Shown here piece by piece: positions 54,030 to 61,594 of a DNA stretch of 64,000 bases. The position numbers were made by a program, and so were the translations under genes. The DNA lies in NCBI RefSeq assembly GCF_035975855.1, contig NZ_CP109055.1:10168001-10232000 (forward strand). Reading direction: 5' to 3'. The notes under the pieces were generated by a model. That model worked only from the letters and a program-made list of their open reading frames with translations, ran no database searches and was not told where the DNA came from. How positions within the stretch are numbered: the first letter of the stretch is position 1; every line of letters begins with the position of its first letter. Origin of the DNA: Streptomyces sp. NBC_01304 (lineage in GTDB: Bacteria; Actinomycetota; Actinomycetes; Streptomycetales; Streptomycetaceae).

Positions 54030-54986
54030 TCAGTGGCAGCTGTACGTCGGGCTGGTGTCCTCGGTCGACCCGTCCGTGCCGACGAGGTTCCAGGAGAAGC
54101 CCGTGTCGGTGAAGTTCAGCTTGGCCACACCGAAGGTGTCGGTGATCCGCTTCTCGCTGTTGGGCTGCACTTCCTCGATCTTGTACGGATTGGCGCCGCC
54201 CATGCCGCCGAGCAGTTCGACGATGCCGTTGTCGTCGGCGTTGCCGTCCGGGTCCTGCGGTGCGAACCGCTCGTAGTGGTGGTCGTGGCCGTTGAGGACC
54301 AGCTCGGCCTTCGCGTCGTACAGCAGCTTCCACACGGGGCGGCTGACCGGGTCGTTGCCGTGTTCGCCGGACGAGAACAGCGGGTGGTGCCAGTACGCGG
54401 CCACACAGGTCTTGGTGTTCGCGGCGAGGTCGGCCTTCAGCCAGTCGAGCTGTGCGTCGTCGTCGAAGCTGTTGGAGTCGAGGGCGATGAAGTGCCAATT
54501 GCCCTGCTCGTAGCTGTAGTAGGGCTCGCCGTCGGGGTAGGCGACGTCGCCGAAGTAGGACTTGTAGCCCGCGAGCGCACCGTCGGGGTCGTAGGTCTCG
54601 TGGTTGCCGGGGGAGGGGTGGGTCTTGGCCTTGAAGGCGCCCCAGGTGGTGTCGTAGTACTTCTTGAAATCCGCGAGGCGCGCGTCGTCGTACTGGTTGT
54701 CGCCCATGGTCAGGACGAAGGACGGGTTGATCTGACCGACCAGGGCCGCGGTCTTCGGGTGCTCGCAGCTGCTGCTGCTCTTGGTGCACCGCTCGGCGAT
54801 GTCCCCGGCGGCGACCGCCGTGAAGCCCGCCTCGGCCCGGGGGGTCGGGGCGGCGCCGGCCTGCCCCGCGGGCGACCAGATGAGCACCCCGCCGACGACG
54901 GCGAGCGCCGCGCCGAGGGCGGCCGGGATCCCGACACGTGGGTTGCGCACGTGGGAACGCTTCGAGGTGTGGGGGGTGCGCGGCAT
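54030..54986 (-). CDS. Secreted metallophosphoesterase (calcineurin-like)
   Basis: This 318-aa protein has an N-terminal signal/membrane segment (about 18-46, [20 protein letters not shown] then AGAAP). The metallophosphoesterase motifs are all present: AAGDIAERC (D), MGDNQYDD (GDxxY), PGNHETYD (GNHE), AYWHHPLFS (H) and [10 protein letters not shown] (GHDHxYER). It resembles purple-acid-phosphatase-like enzymes and should release phosphate from external phosphoesters. It is the first gene of a three-gene operon. A TAGGAAACTTTCCTA palindrome lies 95-110 bp upstream. Confidence 0.92.
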   Translation of the reverse strand: MPRTPHTSKRSHVRNPRVGIPAALGAALAVVGGVLIWSPAGQAGAAPTPRAEAGFTAVAAGDIAERCTKSSSSCEHPKTAALVGQINPSFVLTMGDNQYDDARLADFKKYYDTTWGAFKAKTHPSPGNHETYDPDGALAGYKSYFGDVAYPDGEPYYSYEQGNWHFIALDSNSFDDDAQLDWLKADLAANTKTCVAAYWHHPLFSSGEHGNDPVSRPVWKLLYDAKAELVLNGHDHHYERFAPQDPDGNADDNGIVELLGGMGGANPYKIEEVQPNSEKRITDTFGVAKLNFTDTGFSWNLVGTDGSTEDTSPTYSCH

Positions 54987-55080
54987 GTCCGTCTCCTAGG
55001 AGTTCGGCGTGGGGGAGCCGTTCCCGAGGCATCCTGACGGTGCTGCATGTACGCGTCAAGAACTTCTGGGCATTTACTGT

Positions 55081-55095
55081 TAGGAAACTTTCCTA
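55081..55095. promoter_or_regulatory. Operator-like palindrome TAGGAAACTTTCCTA
   Basis: Perfect 7-bp arms around C, in the 212-bp region between the divergent phosphoesterase and cyclophilin genes. It is closer to the phosphoesterase promoter side by orientation of the upstream leader, but either gene could be the target. Confidence 0.5.
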
Positions 55096-55198
55096 CCAAG
55101 TTGATTCGGGGGGAAGGGGCGGAATGCTCCGGTGGAAAGAGACGGGAATGCGAGGTGTAGGTGTGGAGCGCACTCCGGCTCATGTCAGGATGGAGGCT

Positions 55199-55696
55199 AT
55201 GACGATCAAGGCTTACTTCGACATCGCGATCAACGACGCCCCCGCGGGCCGCATCACGTTCAACCTGTACGACGACGTCGTCCCCAAGACGGTCGAGAAC
55301 TTCCGCGCGCTGTGCACGGGCGAGAAGGGCTTCGGCTACGAGGGTGCGCCCTTCCACCGTGTGATCCCCGGCTTCATGCTGCAGGGCGGCGACTTCACCC
55401 GGGGCGACGGCACCGGCGGCAAGAGCATCTACGGCGAGAAGTTCGCCGACGAGAACTTCCAGCTCAAGCACACCAAGCCCGGCCTGCTCTCGATGGCCAA
55501 CGCGGGCCCGAACACCAACGGCTCGCAGTTCTTCATCACCACCATCGTGACCGGCTGGCTCGACGGCAAGCACGTCGTGTTCGGCGAGGTCGCCGACGAG
55601 GAGAGCATGGCCCTCGTCACGAAGATCGAGGGCTACGGCAGCCAGAGCGGCCGTACCTCCGCCAAGATCGCGATCTCGGGCTCCGGCGTTCTCTAA
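55199..55696 (+). CDS. Cyclophilin-type peptidyl-prolyl cis-trans isomerase
   Basis: This 165-aa single-domain cyclophilin is very close to the Streptomyces CypB type. Active-site residues are visible: [16 protein letters not shown] (Arg of FHR), [16 protein letters not shown] (Phe, Gln) and [12 protein letters not shown] (Trp, His). It speeds prolyl isomerisation in the cytoplasm and would bind cyclosporin. It has no signal peptide. ATG 55199 follows GGAGG. It is a stand-alone housekeeping gene, convergent with the WYL regulator. Confidence 0.97.
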   Translation: MTIKAYFDIAINDAPAGRITFNLYDDVVPKTVENFRALCTGEKGFGYEGAPFHRVIPGFMLQGGDFTRGDGTGGKSIYGEKFADENFQLKHTKPGLLSMANAGPNTNGSQFFITTIVTGWLDGKHVVFGEVADEESMALVTKIEGYGSQSGRTSAKIAISGSGVL

Positions 55697-55750
55697 ACGC
55701 CGCCAGGTGGATCCGGCCCCGGCTGTGATCCCCCTCGTCTGAACGCTGGT

Positions 55751-55790
55751 GAGCGCGTCGGCCGGGAGTGAATCCTGGCTCGGCGCGCTC
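55751..55790. terminator. Terminator hairpin after the cyclophilin gene
   Basis: GAGCGCG (55751) pairs with CGCGCTC (to 55790) with further partial pairing inside; TTTTC follows on the plus strand. It sits between convergent genes. Confidence 0.65.
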
Positions 55791-55812
55791 AGCCGTTTTC
55801 CGGGCGCGTACG

Positions 55813-56799
55813 TTACGTTGCCGGGTCCGGCCCCGCCCCGGGCACTGGTGGCGGCCCGTACGCGGCGGTGAGTTCCGCCCCGATCCGAGCGAGCTGATCG
55901 CGGGCCGCCGGCGGCTCCAGGATCTCCACGCGAGCCCCGAGCCCGGCCAGCTGCGCGGCCACCACCTCGGGGGACGGGCCCTCGACGGTGATCAGGAGCC
56001 AGCCGTCGGCCCGGGGGTCCGGCCCGACGACGCTCAGGCGCCCGCCGAGCAGGCGCCGCAGTACCGGCTCGGCCCCGGCCTCGGCGCGGGCCCGTACGGT
56101 GGCCTGGCGCATCCGGTCCTCCATCCGTGCGGCGAGGGACCGCCAGGCCGAGGCCAGGTCGAAGCCGTCCGGCCTGACCACCGGTTCACCGGTCGCCGCG
56201 ACGGACGTGACCCGGCTCAGCCGGAACGTGCGCAGGCTCCGCCCGGTCCCCGCGACGAGGTAGCCGACGCCCGCCTTGAGGGCGAGGCCCAGCGGATGTA
56301 CGGTCCGCTCGCGCTCGGCCCTGCCCGGCCCCGCGTACCCGAGCCGGACCTGCACGCCCTCCGTCACGGCACGCTGCAGCGCGTCGAGGTGCGGTTCGTC
56401 GGCCGTGACGGTGGCGCGGGACCAGTCCGTCGCGTCCAGGACCGTGGCGCCGGCCGCGGCCTCGGCGCCGGCCCGCAGCGGTTCGGGCAGGGCCCGCACC
56501 AACTTCCGCAGGGCGAGACGCAGTTCGGGGGTGGCGGCGGACGGGCCCGCGAGCAGGAACAGGGCCCGGGCCTCCGCGCGGGTCAGGCCGCTGAGATCGG
56601 TCCTGGCCCCGCCCACCAGCGACCAGCCGCCGCCGCGCCCGCGCTGCGCGTACACGGGGATGCCGGCCGTCGCGAGGGCCTCCAGATCGCGGCGCGCGGT
56701 CCGCTCGGACACCTCCAGCTCGGCGGCCACCTCGGCCACGGTCACGCGTCCGCGCGACTGCAGGAACAGCAGCGCGGCCACCAGTCGGTCGGCCTTCAT
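55813..56799 (-). CDS. WYL-domain transcriptional regulator (YafY/PafC-like)
   Basis: This 328-aa protein has an N-terminal HTH_11 winged helix (VTVAEVAAELEVSERTARRD, about 10-60), a WYL domain (about 140-220; TVHPLGLALKAGVGYLVAGT, TFRLSRVTSV) and a C-terminal WCX extension. WYL regulators sense single-stranded DNA or nucleotides and control stress or nearby operons. It is divergent from the NmrA-family reductase at 56982, which it may regulate. ATG at 56799. Confidence 0.93.
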   Translation of the reverse strand: MKADRLVAALLFLQSRGRVTVAEVAAELEVSERTARRDLEALATAGIPVYAQRGRGGGWSLVGGARTDLSGLTRAEARALFLLAGPSAATPELRLALRKLVRALPEPLRAGAEAAAGATVLDATDWSRATVTADEPHLDALQRAVTEGVQVRLGYAGPGRAERERTVHPLGLALKAGVGYLVAGTGRSLRTFRLSRVTSVAATGEPVVRPDGFDLASAWRSLAARMEDRMRQATVRARAEAGAEPVLRRLLGGRLSVVGPDPRADGWLLITVEGPSPEVVAAQLAGLGARVEILEPPAARDQLARIGAELTAAYGPPPVPGAGPDPAT

Positions 56800-56981
56800 C
56801 GCACCCCCTTCACCCGGGCCGGGATCCGCTTCCCGACGCCCCGCGACATCTTGCGCGAAAAACTGGCCAGAAGGTGGCCTATTTGGCCTCCAGGATGAGG
56901 AACACGGCCGAACACACAGGCCAGAAGGGGCTGTTGCCCCGCCTTACCCACACCGCATTGCATAGACTTCAGGAGCTCATC

Positions 56982-57821
56982 GTGATCGTGGTCACCGGAT
57001 CCACCGGCAACGTCGGCCGTCCGCTCGTCCAGACCCTCGCCGCCGCGGGGCAGCAGGTGACGGCGGTCTCCCGCGGCGCCTTTGCCCAGGACCTGCCGAG
57101 CGGCGTCATCCACCAACAGGCCGATCTGGCCGAGCCGTCGACGCTGAAGCCCGCCCTGGACGGCGCCGACGCCCTCTACCTCCTCATCGCGGGCGGCGGC
57201 GAAGGCCTCGACGCGGGCGCCTTGTTGGACACCGCGCGCTCCGCCGGAGTGAGCCGCGTCGTGCTGCAGTCCTCGCAGGGTGTCGCCACCCGCCCCGCCG
57301 CCGCGTCCCACGCCCACCTGCGGGAATTCGAGGACGCCGTGCGGACGTCGGGCCTGGAGTGGACCGTGCTGCGGCCGGGCGGCTTCGCGTCCAACGCGTT
57401 CGCCTGGGCCGGATCCGTCCGCGAACAGCGCACGATCGCCGCGCCGTTCGGCGACGTGGGCCTGCCGCTCATCGACCCGGCGGACATCGCGGCGGCGGCC
57501 GCGGCCGTGCTCACGGAGACCGGGCACAGCGGCCGCGCGTACGAACTGACCGGACCGGCCCCGGTGTCCCCGCGCCAACAGGCCGCCGCGATCGCCGCGG
57601 CACTCGGCGAGCCGGTCCGCTTCCACGAGCTGAGCCGGTCCGAAGCCCGCGCCTTCATGGGGCAGTTCATGCCGGAGCACGTGGTGGACGGCACCCTCGA
57701 CATCCTGGGCCGCCCCACGCCCGGCGAACAGCGCGAGAGCCCCGCCGTCGAACAGCTCACCGGCCGTCCGGCGGGCACCTTCGCCGACTGGGCGGTTCGC
57801 CATGCGGGGGCTTTCGCCTGA
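56982..57821 (+). CDS. NmrA-like NAD(P)-binding protein (SDR, atypical)
   Basis: This 279-aa protein has an N-terminal Rossmann motif (VTGSTGNVGRPLVQTLAAAG) and the atypical SDR layout of NmrA/QOR2-type proteins, with no Ser-Tyr-Lys triad. It carries LQSSQGVATRP, WTVLRPGGFASNAFAWAGSV and IDPADIAAAAAAVLTE. Relatives are NADP sensors or quinone reductases. GTG 56982 follows AGGAG at 6 nt. It is divergent from the WYL regulator, which is the likely controller. Its 3' end is duplicated about 270 bp downstream. Confidence 0.9.
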   Translation: MIVVTGSTGNVGRPLVQTLAAAGQQVTAVSRGAFAQDLPSGVIHQQADLAEPSTLKPALDGADALYLLIAGGGEGLDAGALLDTARSAGVSRVVLQSSQGVATRPAAASHAHLREFEDAVRTSGLEWTVLRPGGFASNAFAWAGSVREQRTIAAPFGDVGLPLIDPADIAAAAAAVLTETGHSGRAYELTGPAPVSPRQQAAAIAAALGEPVRFHELSRSEARAFMGQFMPEHVVDGTLDILGRPTPGEQRESPAVEQLTGRPAGTFADWAVRHAGAFA

Positions 57822-58212
57822 CGCGATGCGGGGCTCTGGAGGGTGACTTGGGCGTCTGGGATCCCGTCACCGTCTCACCGCTGGGGCGCTGCCTTGCGCA
57901 GGGTGGCGATGCGCGTGGTCAGAGGGCCGGCGCCCGTCTGGCGAACGGCGCCGACGGCCCCATCCGTCGAACGGCGCCGACGGCTCCCATCCGGCGAACA
58001 GCGCCGGAGCCCTGTCGTAGAACAGCTCACCGGCCGTCCGGCGGGAACGTTCGCCGATTGGGCGGGGCGCCATGCGGGGGCTTTCGCCAGACGTAATGCG
58101 GGCCCCGGACGGCGACTCGACCGTCCGGGGCCCGACCGGCTCGCTACCGCGGCAGCGTCCGGTTCACTGCTGGGGCGCCGCCTTGCGCAGGGCCGCGATG
58201 CACGTGGTCAGC
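57721..58212. repeat. Tandem duplication of a whole tail-to-tail gene junction, about 270 bp x 2
   Basis: Copy A (57721-57925) holds the real NmrA 3' end and a decayed copy of the 3' end of the convergent 400-aa gene. Copy B (57991-58212) holds a decayed NmrA 3' end, with an in-frame TAG at 58018, and the real end of the 400-aa gene. The left parts align at offset 270 and the right parts at about 289, because B alone contains the terminator hairpin. Between them are two units of a 26/27-bp repeat (57938-57990). Confidence 0.9.
58100..58133. terminator. Perfect 13-bp-stem terminator
   Basis: GGGCCCCGGACGG, loop CGACTCGA, CCGTCCGGGGCCC. It lies in copy B of the duplicated junction and serves the minus-strand 400-aa gene, and possibly the NmrA gene. 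Confidence 0.9.
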
Positions 58213-59366
58213 GCCTGCTGCAGCTCCTCCAGGCGCTGCACCATGTCGTCCTCGTAGATCGCGTCGAAGTCGTCCACGTCGTCGAAGGTCAGCTCCTCGA
58301 AGACCTTCGTCGCCTTCTGCAGACTGCTGTAGAACTTGGTGCGCTTCTCGGCCACCCGCAGCTCAGGGTCGGCCTCCACGGTCTGTACGACGAGGTCCTT
58401 GACCGTGTCGTACGCCTCCGTGGCCCACTGCCCGGCGTCCTCGTCGTCGTCCAGCTCGTCGATGAGGGAGAGGTGCCGCTCGGCCTCGGCGCGCAGCGCG
58501 GCGGGTGCGTCGAGGGTCTGGCCGGCCGCGGTCTTGACCTGGCCCTCCTCGACGATCTTGCGTACGTAGCCGATGCGGTCGGCGGCCTGGGACTCGGTGG
58601 CCACCGCCTTCTTGAGCTCCTTGCTCTGCGCGATGTCGCGGGCCAGCTCGGCCTGCAGCTCCGGGTCCTCCTTGACCCGGTCGAGCAGCGCGGAGCGGGC
58701 GGCCTGGGCGGTGGAGGGGTCGGCGAGGATCGCGGCGCGCAGCGCGGTCGGGTTCTCGGCGACCTCCAGGGCCTTGGTCGGGCGGATGCCCTCGGCCTCG
58801 GCGGCCGCGCTGATCGCGGTGCCGCGCACGGAGGTCGCGCTGGAGCGCGAGGTGTAGTAGCTCAGCCATACGTCGGCGTCCGGCAGCTCGATGTCCTCAC
58901 CCGGGACGAGGGTCTCGAACTGCGGGACCACACCGTCGTCGGCGGCCATGTCCCACGCCTTGTAGTAGCGCATGACCCGCTCCGGCGAGCACCCGGCCAG
59001 CTCCGCGAACTCCTTGGCGGACACCTTCGACGTCTCCCCGGCGAGCTGCCCGCCCGGCCGCACGCTGCGCGCGACCTTCAGCGCGAAGGTCCAGCCGCCG
59101 GTGCGGGCGTACACCCCGAACTCGCGGGCGTCGCGCACGATGATCTCCGGCGCGGCGGTGGCGGGCGCCGTGGTGACCTCTTCGGCCGGGGCCGGGACGG
59201 TCGCCTCGACGACGGGCTCCGCGTCGGCCTCGACGACGAACTCCGCGCCGACCTCGGCGATGGCCTGGGCGTCGGCCTCGACTCCGGCCTCGGCTGCGGC
59301 CGTGGCGGGAGCGTCGGACGGGGCTTCGGCGGGTGTGGCGGGGGTGACGGCGGTGGTCACGGTCAC
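58164..59366 (-). CDS. Conserved Streptomyces protein of unknown function with HTH-like segment
   Basis: This 400-aa soluble protein has an Ala/Val/Glu-rich low-complexity N-terminus (1-85), a compact segment with an apparent helix-turn-helix (VSAKEFAELAGCSPERVMRY, about 125-150), and a long acidic alpha-helical region to the end with likely coiled coils (EELTFDDVDDFDAIYEDDMV). I do not recognise a characterised family; DNA binding through the HTH-like segment is an inference. GTG 59366 is chosen for GGAGG at 8 nt. It ends at the duplicated junction and is convergent with the NmrA gene. Confidence 0.75.
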   Translation of the reverse strand: MTVTTAVTPATPAEAPSDAPATAAAEAGVEADAQAIAEVGAEFVVEADAEPVVEATVPAPAEEVTTAPATAAPEIIVRDAREFGVYARTGGWTFALKVARSVRPGGQLAGETSKVSAKEFAELAGCSPERVMRYYKAWDMAADDGVVPQFETLVPGEDIELPDADVWLSYYTSRSSATSVRGTAISAAAEAEGIRPTKALEVAENPTALRAAILADPSTAQAARSALLDRVKEDPELQAELARDIAQSKELKKAVATESQAADRIGYVRKIVEEGQVKTAAGQTLDAPAALRAEAERHLSLIDELDDDEDAGQWATEAYDTVKDLVVQTVEADPELRVAEKRTKFYSSLQKATKVFEELTFDDVDDFDAIYEDDMVQRLEELQQALTTCIAALRKAAPQQ

Positions 59367-59467
59367 AGGGAAAGCCTCCTGGCTCACTGCGGGTTGGGGC
59401 GCAAACAAACCCGTAGCTTATCGGGAGGATTCTCCCTTCCCTTGATCGACCCGTCCCAGGTTCCTCG

Positions 59468-59507
59468 TCGGTCGCTCGGTCGCTCGGTCGCTCGGTCGCT
59501 CGGTCGC
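59468..59507. repeat. 8-bp tandem repeat x 5 just after the GtrA stop codon
   Basis: TCGGTCGC is repeated perfectly five times, ending 5 bp from the stop of the minus-strand GtrA gene (59513-59515). Confidence 0.95.
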
Positions 59508-59512
59508 GCCGG

Positions 59513-60202
59513 TCAGGCGGCGGGGCACAGGGCGGGCCGGGCGGGCGCCGCCTGTGCCCCGACAGCCCGGACAGCCCCGGCCCCGCGGAACCGGACCGCC
59601 GCGGGGCCGACCGGCCCGGCAACCGGCAGCACGGCGATCGGAGCGCGAGGGGCGAAGTGCGCGGGGCGGGCCGCGCGAGCCGGGTGCGCGGGGCGCGCGG
59701 TGAGTCGGGCGTGCGAGGTCTGAGCCGGAACCCGGGCGCGGCCGCGCACGTCGGCAGTCGCCGGGGCCGCGGCCTTGGAGCGGCCCCGGGCGAAGACCAC
59801 CAGGCGCAGCACCACGAAGCGCGCGACGCCGGCGAGCGCGGACGCCGACAGATAGACGACCTGCTCGAGCACCGCACCCGGCGCCGCCACCAGCTGCTGC
59901 AGGACGAACATCGCCAGGCAGGTCACCGCGTACGCGGCCGCCGCGGACCCGCCCGACTGCACATGCTGGCGCCACGTGGCGCGTCCGTTGGCGCCAAAGG
60001 TGAAGCGGGCGTGCAGCTCGGTGGCGAGCAGCGTGGAGGCGATGGTGATCAGCGCGTTGGCGAGGGCCCACGGCATGCAGGCGGCGAGCGCCACCACCGC
60101 AAAGCTGGAGGCGACACCGACGCCGCCGCCGCAGAGCACGAAGCGTGCGAAGGCGGCGAAGGCGCCGGGTGCCGCCTGCGTCTGGTGTTCTGCTGACTCC
60201 AT
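59513..60202 (-). CDS. GtrA-family small membrane protein
   Basis: This 229-aa protein has four hydrophobic segments of the GtrA/DPMS3 type in residues 15-140 (FARFVLCGGGVGVASSFAVV, ALITIASTLLATELHARFTF, AYAVTCLAMFVLQQLVAAPG, LVVFARGRSKA). The arrangement before the last segment is typical (ELHARFTFG). GtrA proteins flip or present polyprenyl-linked sugars for cell-surface glycosylation. The C-terminal 85 residues are an Ala/Pro/Arg tail of unknown role. No glycosyltransferase is adjacent. Upstream lies a phased array of TGGCGCCA palindromes. ATG 60202. Confidence 0.85.
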   Translation of the reverse strand: MESAEHQTQAAPGAFAAFARFVLCGGGVGVASSFAVVALAACMPWALANALITIASTLLATELHARFTFGANGRATWRQHVQSGGSAAAAYAVTCLAMFVLQQLVAAPGAVLEQVVYLSASALAGVARFVVLRLVVFARGRSKAAAPATADVRGRARVPAQTSHARLTARPAHPARAARPAHFAPRAPIAVLPVAGPVGPAAVRFRGAGAVRAVGAQAAPARPALCPAA

Positions 60203-60241
60203 GATCCCGGCCCCTCCGATGGCTGACTCTGCGATGCGGGC

Positions 60242-60268
60242 CCCTCGGCCCGGTCTGGGCCGAGGGGT
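60242..60268. terminator. Perfect 11-bp hairpin in the gtrA leader
   Basis: CCCCTCGGCCC, loop GGTCT, GGGCCGAGGGG. Located between the TGGCGCCA array and the GtrA start; it may end the upstream lipase transcript or act as an attenuator. Confidence 0.6.
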
Positions 60269-60290
60269 TCATCGCTTGAGCCGCCATCAT

Positions 60291-60352
60291 GGCGCATCGC
60301 GTGGCGCCATGCAAGCCCTTTATGGCGCCATAGGGTGGGGTGTCGGCGCCAC
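60291..60352. promoter_or_regulatory. Phased array of TGGCGCCA palindromes
   Basis: TGGCGCCA at 60303-60310 and 60324-60331 and CGGCGCCA at 60345-60352 are spaced exactly 21 bp start to start, two helical turns. A half copy, TGGCGCAT, is at 60291-60298. The central one extends to TATGGCGCCATA (60322-60333). They lie 100-150 bp upstream of the GtrA gene and look like cooperative operator sites. Confidence 0.6.
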
Positions 60353-60427
60353 GGGGGAGGCGTTGCTGAGGAGATCGCAGGTCGGAGGGGATTTCGGACG
60401 GGTGCCAGTCGGTTCGAGGATGGCGTC

Positions 60428-60489
60428 GGTCGGCCGATGCCCGACGCGCATGAGATGGGGTCAGCCGATGACCGACGCACACGTCGTGG
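60428..60489. repeat. 31-bp tandem duplication spanning the lipase stop codon
   Basis: 60428-60458 and 60459-60489 match at 24 of 31 positions (GGTCRGCCGATGMCCGACGC core). The TGA of the minus-strand lipase gene (60461-60463) lies in the second unit. Confidence 0.75.
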
Positions 60490-61351
60490 GCGTGGCATGT
60501 GCGGGATCGAGCGCGTTGGTGACCTCGTGATAGGCGATGCGGTCGACCAGGCCTATCGCCACGTGCTCGGACAGGTCGGCCGCGCACTTGTCCTGGATGA
60601 GGACGTTGGTGACGTCCGGCCCGTCCAGGAACTGGGAGCGGTAGGGCGTGACGACCTCGTCGTACTTGGTGGCGATGACCGTGTAGCGCACGCCGGGCAC
60701 GGTGTCGCCGCCCTCGTTCAGCTTCGTCACGAACGCCGAACCCGCGATCTGGTCCGCGAGACCAGGAGTGGCCAGCGTGAGCAGGTGCTCGGCGCCCGGG
60801 AAGTAGGGGAGCAGCTTGGTCAGGCCGAGCAGGGTGGTGCCGTGGTTGTCCGGCGCGATGCCGACGAGGGCGTTCACCTTGGCGGCGCCGCCGAGGAACT
60901 TCAGGTAGTGGCGCGGCATCATGCCGCCCTGCGAGTGGCCCACCAGATCGGCCTCGGGCGCGCCGGTCGCGGCGAGCACCTTGTCCACGTGGTCGCGCAG
61001 CTGCTCGGCCGACTTGGCGATCGGGCCGAGCCCGTTGAAGAGGGGCACGCCGGGCAGTTGCCCGTAGTCGAGCGAGAAGACGCAGTAGCCCCTGTTCACC
61101 AAGTACGGGGCGAGGGCGAGCCAGTTGTCGACGGAATTGCCGAACGTGCCGTGTACCAGGACCACCGGACGCGGGTGGGCGGCCGACGGCTTGCACGCGT
61201 AGTTGTTCCAGCCGCGGCTCACCGTGGTGGCGGCGGGGGCCGTGTCGGTGGCGGCCTGCGCCGCGGCGGAGGGGGCGAGCAGCGCCGCCGCCGTCAGTAG
61301 CAGGGCGGCGAGTGGTCGCAGGCCACGGGTGGTGCGATTCCAGGGCAGCAT
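60461..61351 (-). CDS. Secreted alpha/beta-hydrolase lipase/esterase
   Basis: This 296-aa protein has a Sec signal (1-34, cleavage near AQAAT) and a lipase-type fold: oxyanion HGTFGNSVDNW, catalytic Ser in GHSQGGMM, Asp in the TKYDEVV region and His near AYHEV. Paired Cys residues (NYACKP...GYCVF and DKCAAD...TTCASV) suggest disulfides. It resembles Streptomyces secreted esterase/lipases such as those near EstA. ATG 61351 follows AAGGAGA at 7 nt. Paired TTACGC-type boxes lie upstream. Confidence 0.9.
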   Translation of the reverse strand: MLPWNRTTRGLRPLAALLLTAAALLAPSAAAQAATDTAPAATTVSRGWNNYACKPSAAHPRPVVLVHGTFGNSVDNWLALAPYLVNRGYCVFSLDYGQLPGVPLFNGLGPIAKSAEQLRDHVDKVLAATGAPEADLVGHSQGGMMPRHYLKFLGGAAKVNALVGIAPDNHGTTLLGLTKLLPYFPGAEHLLTLATPGLADQIAGSAFVTKLNEGGDTVPGVRYTVIATKYDEVVTPYRSQFLDGPDVTNVLIQDKCAADLSEHVAIGLVDRIAYHEVTNALDPAHATPTTCASVIG

Positions 61352-61438
61352 CGAGCGATCTCCTTGCGGCTCAAGGGAATTGGCACGGAAGGTGCGCCCT
61401 GCGGCCCGGACCACAAGTGAGGTGGTGCTCATGCCAAA

Positions 61439-61480
61439 TTACGCATGAGTAGCCTGCGGAAGGAAGTTACGCGTCAGTAA
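61439..61480. promoter_or_regulatory. Paired TTACGCRTSAGTA boxes upstream of the lipase
   Basis: TTACGCATGAGTA (61439-61451) and TTACGCGTCAGTA (61467-61479) are 28 bp apart, about 90-130 bp before the lipase start on the minus strand. Each has TTAC/GTAA-like dyad character. They are candidate sites for a lipid-responsive regulator. Confidence 0.45.
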
Positions 61481-61504
61481 AATTGACGGATGGTCAGAAA
61501 CTGT

Positions 61505-61533
61505 CGAGCCCGGCGCATCGCGCGCCGGGCTCG
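61505..61533. terminator. Perfect 12-bp-stem terminator of the ABC operon
   Basis: CGAGCCCGGCGC, loop ATCGC, GCGCCGGGCTCG, about 60 bp past the stop of the minus-strand ATPase gene. Confidence 0.9.
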
Positions 61534-61544
61534 CCCCTCATGCT

Positions 61545-61594
61545 CAGCCGGCCTGCTCGCCGACCGGCCTGCTCGCTCAACCGGCGCCGCTCAC
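61545..61594. repeat. 16-bp tandem repeats at the ABC ATPase stop codon
   Basis: CAGCCGGCCTGCTCGC (61545-61560) and CGACCGGCCTGCTCGC (61561-61576) are followed by a partial third unit, TCAACCGGCGCCGCTCAC (61577-61594), that includes the TGA of the minus-strand ATPase gene (61591-61593). Confidence 0.75.
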
